A stretch of DNA of 11,814 nt from Rhodococcus sp. IITR03 (GTDB taxonomy: Bacteria > Actinomycetota > Actinomycetes > Mycobacteriales > Mycobacteriaceae), in the NCBI GenBank assembly GCA_001017865.1, contig LATQ01000001.1, positions 1,440,789-1,452,602 of the forward strand, read 5' to 3'. The position numbers and the translations under genes are program-made. Positions 8,480-11,814 of this stretch are shown piece by piece. The notes beneath the pieces were generated by a model. It had not been told where the DNA came from. It saw only the letters and a list, made by a program, of their open reading frames with translations, and did not search any database. The first letter of the stretch is position 1; each line of letters begins with the position of its first letter.

Positions 8480-8509
8480 AGCATCGACCTGACGCTACGT
8501 CAGGGTCAA
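8480..8509 (-). promoter_or_regulatory. MerR-type promoter/operator with leaderless start
   Basis: On the minus strand, TTGACC (8504-8509) is a good -35 and GATGCT (8480-8485) a weak -10, with an over-long 18-base spacer. The spacer contains a perfect 7-bp inverted repeat, CCTGACG-CTA-CGTCAGG (8488-8504). A stretched spacer with a dyad between -35 and -10 is the hallmark of MerR-controlled promoters, so autoregulation is likely. Only six bases separate the -10 from the ATG at 8471-8473, so the mRNA would be leaderless, consistent with the lack of a ribosome binding site. Confidence 0.6.
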
Positions 8510-8569
8510 GTCGTGGATGCGGCGCGCCTCGGCTGGGAACAACCCGAGGAGGACGGAGGTTGAGTGCAG

Positions 8570-8575
8570 TAAGGT
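8570..8575 (+). promoter_or_regulatory. Putative -10 element of the pirin promoter
   Basis: TAAGGT fits TAnnnT. It is overlapped at its right end by the 20-bp palindrome, the expected geometry for repression. No good -35 is seen. A TTGACA hexamer inside the palindrome (8578-8583) is an alternative -35, but no -10 is visible at the right distance. Confidence 0.35.
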
Positions 8576-8593
8576 AGTTGACAAATCAACTAC
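8574..8593 (+). promoter_or_regulatory. Perfect palindromic operator upstream of pirin (MarR-like)
   Basis: GTAGTTGA-CAAA-TCAACTAC is an 8-bp perfect inverted repeat around a 4-base centre. It lies 19 bases upstream of the pirin start and overlaps the likely transcription start. AT-rich GTTGA/TCAAC arms of this size are typical of MarR-family binding sites, and pirin genes are often under MarR control. The cognate repressor is not proven; the partial regulator at the right edge of the window is one candidate. Confidence 0.6.
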
Positions 8594-8602
8594 ATGCCTG
8601 AG

Positions 8603-8607
8603 AGGGG
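8603..8607 (+). promoter_or_regulatory. Ribosome binding site of the pirin gene
   Basis: AGGGG five bases before the GTG at 8613-8615. It decides this start against the longer in-frame opening at 8517, which would translate through the operator. Confidence 0.65.
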
Positions 8608-8612
8608 TTACC

Positions 8613-9582
8613 GTGCCTGCCGTAACTGTCGACAACGTTCTCACTCTTCCCCGCGTGGAAGAGCCCGCACCCGACGCGCTCTCGCGTCCCGTCCTGTCCG
8701 TGACCACCGCACCGCGCGGCTTCGAAGGCGAAGGCTTCCCGGTTCGCCGTGCGTTCGCGGGCATCGAGACGAAGTACCTCGATCCGTTCATCCACATGGA
8801 TCAGATGGGCGAGGTGAACTACGCTCCCGGCGAACCGAAAGGCACACCCTGGCATCCGCACCGCGGCTTCGAGACCGTCACCTACATGATCGACGGCATC
8901 ATGCAGCACCGCGACTCCCACGGAGGCGGCGGCACCATCGGTGGCGGCGATACCCAGTGGATGACCGCCGGCAGTGGCATCCTGCACATCGAAGCACCAC
9001 CGGAACATCTCGTGGTCAGCGGTGGACTGTTCCACGGCGTGCAACTGTGGGTGAACCTGCCAAGGCCGAGAAGTTCGTCGCCCCGCGGTACCAGGACATC
9101 GGCGGCGGCGAGGTCGCCCTGCTGTCCTCGGCCGACGGTGGCGCGCTCATCCGCGTGATCGCCGGAGAACTCGACGGGCGCCGCGGCCCCGGTTCGACGT
9201 ACACGCCGATCACCCTGCTGCACGCGACCGTGGCACCGGGAGCGAGCGTCACCCTGCCGTGGAACCCTGAGTTCAACGCCCTGGCATACGTGCTCGCCGG
9301 TGATGGCGCGGTCGGACCGGAACACCGTCCGATCCGGACCGGACAGACCGCCGTCTTCGGCAGGGGTGAGAGCCTGACCATTTCTGCTGCCGCGACGCAG
9401 GATTCGCGCACCGACGCCCTCGAGGTGTTCGTGCTCGGAGGCAAGCCGATTCGTGAACGCGTCGTCATGGCCGGTCCGTTCGTCATGAACACCCGCGCCG
9501 AGATCATCGAGCGATGGAGGACTTCCAGGCCGGGCGATTCGGTTCGATTCCCGCCGTGCACACCTCGGACGAGGAAGCCTGA
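8613..9582 (+). CDS. Pirin family protein (two frameshifts)
   Basis: About 323 residues after repair, the normal length of a bicupin pirin. The N-terminal cupin has RRAFAG, LDPFIHMDQMG, then WHPHRGFETVTYMIDG and HRDSHGGGGTIGGGDTQWMTAGSGILHIE. The iron ligands can be placed at H81, H83, H125 and E127, with the spacing known from pirins and the quercetinase YhhW. The frame breaks near 9061 (CCAAG to CCCAAG), giving LWVNLPKAEKFVAPRYQDI, and near 9510 (GAGCG to GAGGCG), giving EIIEAMEDFQAGRFGSIP before TGA at 9580-9582. Both junctions then match the family consensus exactly in style. Pirins are iron proteins that act as redox-responsive cofactors or as quercetin 2,3-dioxygenases; which applies here is unknown. 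The gene stands alone, divergent from the MerR-type gene, with a palindromic operator at its promoter, which suggests stress or ligand induction. Confidence 0.9.
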
Positions 9583-9624
9583 ACGGGTAGTTGCGACAAC
9601 ACCGAATCGTCGGCCGCGACGCCT
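9583..9624. other. Convergent spacer between pirin and DUF1304 gene
   Basis: These 42 bases lie between two convergent stop codons. Only a weak inverted repeat around GTCGGCCGCGAC (about 9609-9620) is seen, with no T-tract, so I do not call an intrinsic terminator. Confidence 0.3.
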
Positions 9625-10028
9625 CTACGCCAGTGCCAGCGTCACGAGCGCGACCAGCGACGGCACGCTCTGGCACAGCGACCCCACGACCCCGGCCCCG
9701 CGTGGACGGCTCATGGCCATCCGGTCCGAGGCGAACAGTGCGATGCCGGCCAGGAACATGAACGAGCACGTGTAGACGACGAGGGTGCGGCCCGGCGTCT
9801 CGTGGCCGGTCCACCACAGGATCACGCCGGCGAGCGCTCCGGATCCGAGGAAGAGGTTGTAGAAGCCGACGTTGAACGCCACATCCGCACCGGCTGGACG
9901 TCCTCGGTCGGGATGCGGAACACGTCTCGGTGGATGCTCGGACGGCGGAACAGGATCGTCTCCCACACGAAGACCAGCAGATGCACCGCGGCAGCGACCA
10001 AGGCCGCGAGTTGCGCAACGACGATCAT
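9625..10028 (-). CDS. DUF1304 family small membrane protein (one frameshift)
   Basis: About 134 residues after repair, with four membrane helices: IVVAQLAALVAAAVHLLVFVW at the N terminus, then AFNVGFYNLFLGSGALAGVILWW, LVVYTCSFMFLAGIALFA and a C-terminal SLVALVTLALA. The frame breaks near 9886; adding one G (TGGCG to TGGGCG) gives PVRMWAFNVGFYNLFL, the signature block of DUF1304. The conserved WETILF and RVFRIP-like (DVFRIPTEDV) motifs are present. The role of the family is not known; members are small four-helix inner-membrane proteins. The ATG at 10026-10028 overlaps the TGA of a 21-codon mini-ORF (ATGA), whose end also supplies the GAGGGGG ribosome site. It is the last gene of a cupin / mini-ORF / DUF1304 run. 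Confidence 0.85.
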
Positions 10029-10090
10029 GGCGAGACCCCCTCGGCGAATCGGATACCGTAACGGGCGGCGATCTGCCCGAACCTGCTCAT
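10025..10090 (-). CDS. 21-residue mini-ORF linking cupin and DUF1304 gene
   Basis: The ORF encodes MSRFGQIAARYGIRFAEGVSP. Its ATG (10088-10090) overlaps the cupin TGA as TGATG, and its TGA (10025-10027) overlaps the DUF1304 ATG as ATGA, so ribosomes could pass through all three without release. It has no homology that I recognise. It could be a real micro-peptide, a coupling device that carries the ribosome binding site of the next gene, or the remnant N terminus of a deleted gene. Both exact overlaps make chance less likely, but coding is unproven. Confidence 0.45.
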   Translation of the reverse strand: MSRFGQIAARYGIRFAEGVSP

Positions 10091-10482
10091 CAGTGCGTCC
10101 TCGGCAGGTGCTCCTCCCCCAGCGCGTCGAGGTCGGTGAAGAAACCGCTCATCCCGGTCCCGTGGCAGACGAGGAGAAAAACCGCGTCGTCGGTGAGGAC
10201 CGAGAAGCTGTTCGTCGTTCCCGCCGCGATGGTGAGCGTGTCACCGGCGGCGAGTTCGCAGCCCTCGCCGCCGAGGAGGACGAGGATCCGGCCGCGCAGC
10301 AGGTGGTAGGTCTTGGGCCAGGGCTCGGTGTGCAGCGGCGGTGGGCTGCCGCAGGGCGCCTCGACCAGCATGAGCTCGTAGGCGTCGCCGGTGTGTTCAC
10401 CGGACGACAGCACGGTGACGACGGCATCCGGCACCGACAATCGCCTGCCCGTACCGGCACGTTGGAGATGAATCGTGGACAC
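10090..10482 (-). CDS. Small single-domain cupin protein
   Basis: An intact 130-residue protein with one beta-barrel cupin domain (cupin_2 type). Motif 1 reads PPPLHTEPWPKTYHLLRGRI at about 48-67, with H51, E53 and H60 and a conserved G64. Motif 2 reads GDTLTIAAGTTNSF at about 80-93, where the usual proline and histidine are replaced by alanine and asparagine (N91). The metal site is therefore incomplete, and the protein may bind a ligand rather than catalyse. The GTG at 10480-10482 is taken as start; there is no strong ribosome site, and TAGCGT about seven bases upstream fits a leaderless promoter. It is divergent from the GAF-LuxR regulator across a nested palindrome and is followed by the mini-ORF and the DUF1304 gene, so it heads a small operon probably under LuxR control. 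Confidence 0.8.
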   Translation of the reverse strand: MSTIHLQRAGTGRRLSVPDAVVTVLSSGEHTGDAYELMLVEAPCGSPPPLHTEPWPKTYHLLRGRILVLLGGEGCELAAGDTLTIAAGTTNSFSVLTDDAVFLLVCHGTGMSGFFTDLDALGEEHLPRTH

Positions 10483-10489
10483 AACTGCG

Positions 10490-10495
10490 ACGCTA
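10490..10495 (-). promoter_or_regulatory. Putative -10 of the cupin operon (leaderless)
   Basis: TAGCGT on the minus strand fits TAnnnT and lies seven bases from the GTG at 10480-10482. The matching -35 region falls inside the nested palindrome and is weak, as expected for an activator-dependent promoter. Confidence 0.35.
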
Positions 10496-10496
10496 T

Positions 10497-10554
10497 GGAT
10501 CCGGAAGCAGCCGGACCATCCCCTGAATCGGGGATGCTCCCGTCTTCCGGATCC
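10497..10554. promoter_or_regulatory. Nested double palindrome between divergent cupin and LuxR genes
   Basis: The outer arms are GGATCCGGAAG (10497-10507) and CTTCCGGATCC (10544-10554), an 11-bp perfect inverted repeat. The inner arms are CATCCCC (10517-10523) and GGGGATG (10530-10536), a 7-bp perfect repeat around TGAATC. The two dyads share nearly the same centre (10525.5 and 10526.5). It fills the region between both putative promoters, so it is well placed as a shared operator, most simply for the LuxR-type regulator. Confidence 0.6.
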
Positions 10555-10558
10555 GGCG

Positions 10559-10564
10559 CATACT
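10559..10564 (+). promoter_or_regulatory. Putative -10 of the LuxR-type gene (leaderless)
   Basis: CATACT is close to TATACT/TATAAT and lies six bases before the ATG at 10571-10573, so the transcript could start at the ATG. There is no ribosome binding site in front of that ATG, which agrees with a leaderless mRNA. Confidence 0.45.
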
Positions 10565-10570
10565 GGGTTC

Positions 10571-11634
10571 ATGCTCGAAGTGCGGGCGGAGCGGCTACGC
10601 CGCGAGATCCTGGAGTTCGCGGGCACCGGTGCCGGCGTCACCGCACTGCACCAGCGTGCCATCGAACTGGTCGATCGCACTGTACGCAGCGACCTGACGT
10701 GCTGGGCACTGTTCGATCCCCTGACCCCGGCATTCGGTTCGATGACCAGTGGGCGCAACCGCATTCCCTCCGAATACGAGCCATTACTCGCCGAATCGGA
10801 ATGCGGTGGACACGATCCCGCGACCTTCGCAGACATCGCCCGCAGTGGACGAACGGTGGTGCGGGCCTCGGATCTACCGTCGACCGAAGTCGCCCACAGC
10901 CTTCGGCACGCTGCGGTATGGTGCCCACTCGGACTCGACCGTGAGGTGCGGGTCGTCTTCACAGTGGACGGGTTCTGTTGGGGAGCAGCGGGTTTCGTCC
11001 GTTCGGGACCGGACTTCACGGAGCGGGAGCTTGAGTTCCTGACGATGGTCGCGCCGCGGTGGCCGTCGCGACCCGGGCGGCCGCCGTCCACACCCTGCGA
11101 CGCGCGCCCCGGAGCCGATCCGGGACCTGCGGTGATCGTGACGGATCCAGCGGGTGAGCCGGTCGCATCGACGGTCGCGGCGCGGGCATGGAGGAATGGC
11201 TCGCCGGTCCCCTGCGATTGGCACTGCTGTTGCGGGCGGCAACGTTCGGGGCTCGGGCGAGTTCGACCGGAGTGTTCCGGGCGCGTATCCGCAACGACGG
11301 TGGAGGCTGGATCGTCGTCCGTGCGGCGCCGTTGAGCACCGACGGCGACGAATCCCGCACCGCGGTCACGATCGAACCCGCGGCCGGCAGCGAGCTCACA
11401 GACATGCTGTTCGCTGCGTACGCGCTGACCGCCCGCGAGTGCGAGGTGTGCACCGACGTGCTGAGCGGACTGTCGACGGCCGAGATCGCTCGGCACCGGG
11501 GCATCACGCCGAACACGGTGCACGACCACCTCAAATCCGTCTATGCGAAGACGGGAGCGGGTAGTCGCGCGGAACTCGTCGCTCGGTTGGCCGGCCGGCA
11601 GGTGCTCCGGCCGTCGCTGTCGTCCCCTATCTAG
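10571..11634 (+). CDS. GAF-LuxR transcriptional regulator (three indels)
   Basis: About 354 residues after repair. Residues 1 to about 175 look like a GAF sensor domain (ELVDRTVRSDLTCWALFDP, VWCPLGLDREVRVVFTVDG, DFTERELEFLTMVAP). The C terminus holds a LuxR/NarL helix-turn-helix: YALTARECEVCTDVLSGLST, then AEIARHRGITPNTVHDHLKS and VYAKTGAGSRAELVARL. The middle is broken at about 11057 (CCGCG to CCGGCG), 11108 (one extra C in CCCC) and 11186 (GCATG to GCCATG). Repair gives VAPAVAVATRAAAVHTLRRAPGADPGPAVIVTDPAGEP and RAMEEWLAGPLRLALLLRA (junction segments). No response-regulator receiver domain is present, so it should answer to a small ligand through GAF. It is divergent from the cupin operon across the nested palindrome and probably regulates it. 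The family call is strong. An independent short HTH protein from the ATG at 11188 is possible but less likely. Confidence 0.85.
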
Positions 11635-11814
11635 CGCAGCACCACCGGGATCAGTTCGGTGGGCGCGTCGGACCCCGTGAACGCCGCGATTCGGGCTGAG
11701 AGTCCAAGTCGTCGAGGATGGCGTGCTGGGCGGCCGGGGGCAGAGTGTGCAGGATCGACCGCACCCGCTCCTGCCGACGCGCCACCGCCTGCCGCTCCGG
11801 CATCCCCGGCGTGG
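11631..11814 (-). CDS. C-terminal end of a probable MarR-family regulator (partial, one frameshift)
   Basis: The gene enters from the right edge. Reading leftwards it gives TPGMPERQAVARRQERVRSI, then LHTLPPAAQHAILDDLDSQ, and after adding one G near 11696 (CAGCC to CAGGCC) it continues ARIAAFTGSDAPTELIPVVLR before TAG at 11631-11633. A helix of the form RRQERVRxILxxLPP followed by a second helix ending in AR(I) is the usual C-terminal dimerisation region of MarR proteins, preceded by a residual T-P-G from the wing end. The DNA-binding part is outside the window, so the family call is tentative. Its stop codon shares CTAG with the convergent LuxR-type stop. Confidence 0.5.
   Translation of the reverse strand, partial: HAGDAGAAGGGASAGAGAVDPAHSAPGRPARHPRRLGLSARIAAFTGSDAPTELIPVVLR

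Noticed and set aside
8517..8612. Extended pirin start at 8517
   Set aside because: It would run through the operator and the -10 candidate. The GTG at 8613 has a proper ribosome binding site and gives a normal pirin N terminus.
10475..10570. Extended N terminus of the LuxR-type gene from 10475
   Set aside because: The extension would translate through the nested palindrome and past the -10 candidate. The ATG at 10571 begins a typical helix and fits a leaderless start.
11188..11634. A separate short LuxR protein starting at the ATG at 11188
   Set aside because: The sequence just before it continues the GAF-LuxR linker in frame once one C is restored, and there is no promoter for a separate gene. 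A GGAG-like stretch overlaps the ATG rather than preceding it.
591..11814. Programmed ribosomal frameshifting as the cause of the frame breaks
   Set aside because: There are too many sites in unrelated genes, no common slippery heptamer plus structure, and mixed signs at least once. Ordinary indel error is simpler.
1..11814. CRISPR array, tRNA, rRNA, insertion sequence or prophage signs
   Set aside because: I found no regularly spaced repeats, cloverleaf, transposase motifs, terminal inverted repeats or target duplications. The repeated GGATCC arms belong to one local palindrome only.

Overview
The window is very GC-rich, with dense genes, many GTG starts, ATGA stop/start overlaps and short spacers. 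The family mix (a DUF3556-type membrane protein, PucR with an RsbRD-like N terminus, a pirin, a FadD-like ligase) fits a mycolic-acid actinomycete of the Rhodococcus/Gordonia/Nocardia type. Genus is an inference from protein style; there is no rRNA or other marker here.

Layout. (a) 1-3943, minus strand: an operon-like run of acyl-CoA ligase (2480-3943), a large DUF3556-type membrane protein (591-2406) and an FAD-dependent oxidoreductase that runs off the left edge (1-594). A PucR-type regulator (4074-5384) lies just upstream on the same strand. (b) 5451-6709, minus: a secreted protein of unknown function with a clear signal peptide. (c) 6802-8473, minus: a MerR-type regulator coupled by ATGA to a four-helix membrane protein. 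(d) 8613-9582, plus: a pirin, divergent from MerR, with a perfect 20-bp palindrome at its promoter. (e) 9625-10482, minus: a small cupin, a 21-codon mini-ORF and a DUF1304 membrane protein, joined by overlapping stop/start codons. (f) 10571-11634, plus: a GAF-LuxR regulator divergent from the cupin; a nested double palindrome lies between them. (g) 11631-11814, minus: the C-terminal end of a probable MarR-type regulator, whose stop shares the tetranucleotide CTAG with the LuxR stop.

How the genes may work together: region (a) looks like a lipid or carboxylic-acid module in which the ligase makes an acyl-CoA and the membrane protein and flavoprotein act on a lipid-like product, with PucR as the likely local switch. 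Regions (c) to (f) are small regulator-plus-target units (MerR/membrane protein, pirin with its operator, LuxR opposite cupin-DUF1304). No stretch longer than 300 bases is without a gene.

The dominant oddity is that eight of the twelve main genes are broken by single-base indels (I count 13 in 11.8 kb). Nearly all are repaired by adding one base to a short homopolymer. The reading frames on both sides remain fully gene-like, so sequencing or assembly error is more likely than gene decay. Broken genes are therefore given as full-length CDS spans with the break positions noted.
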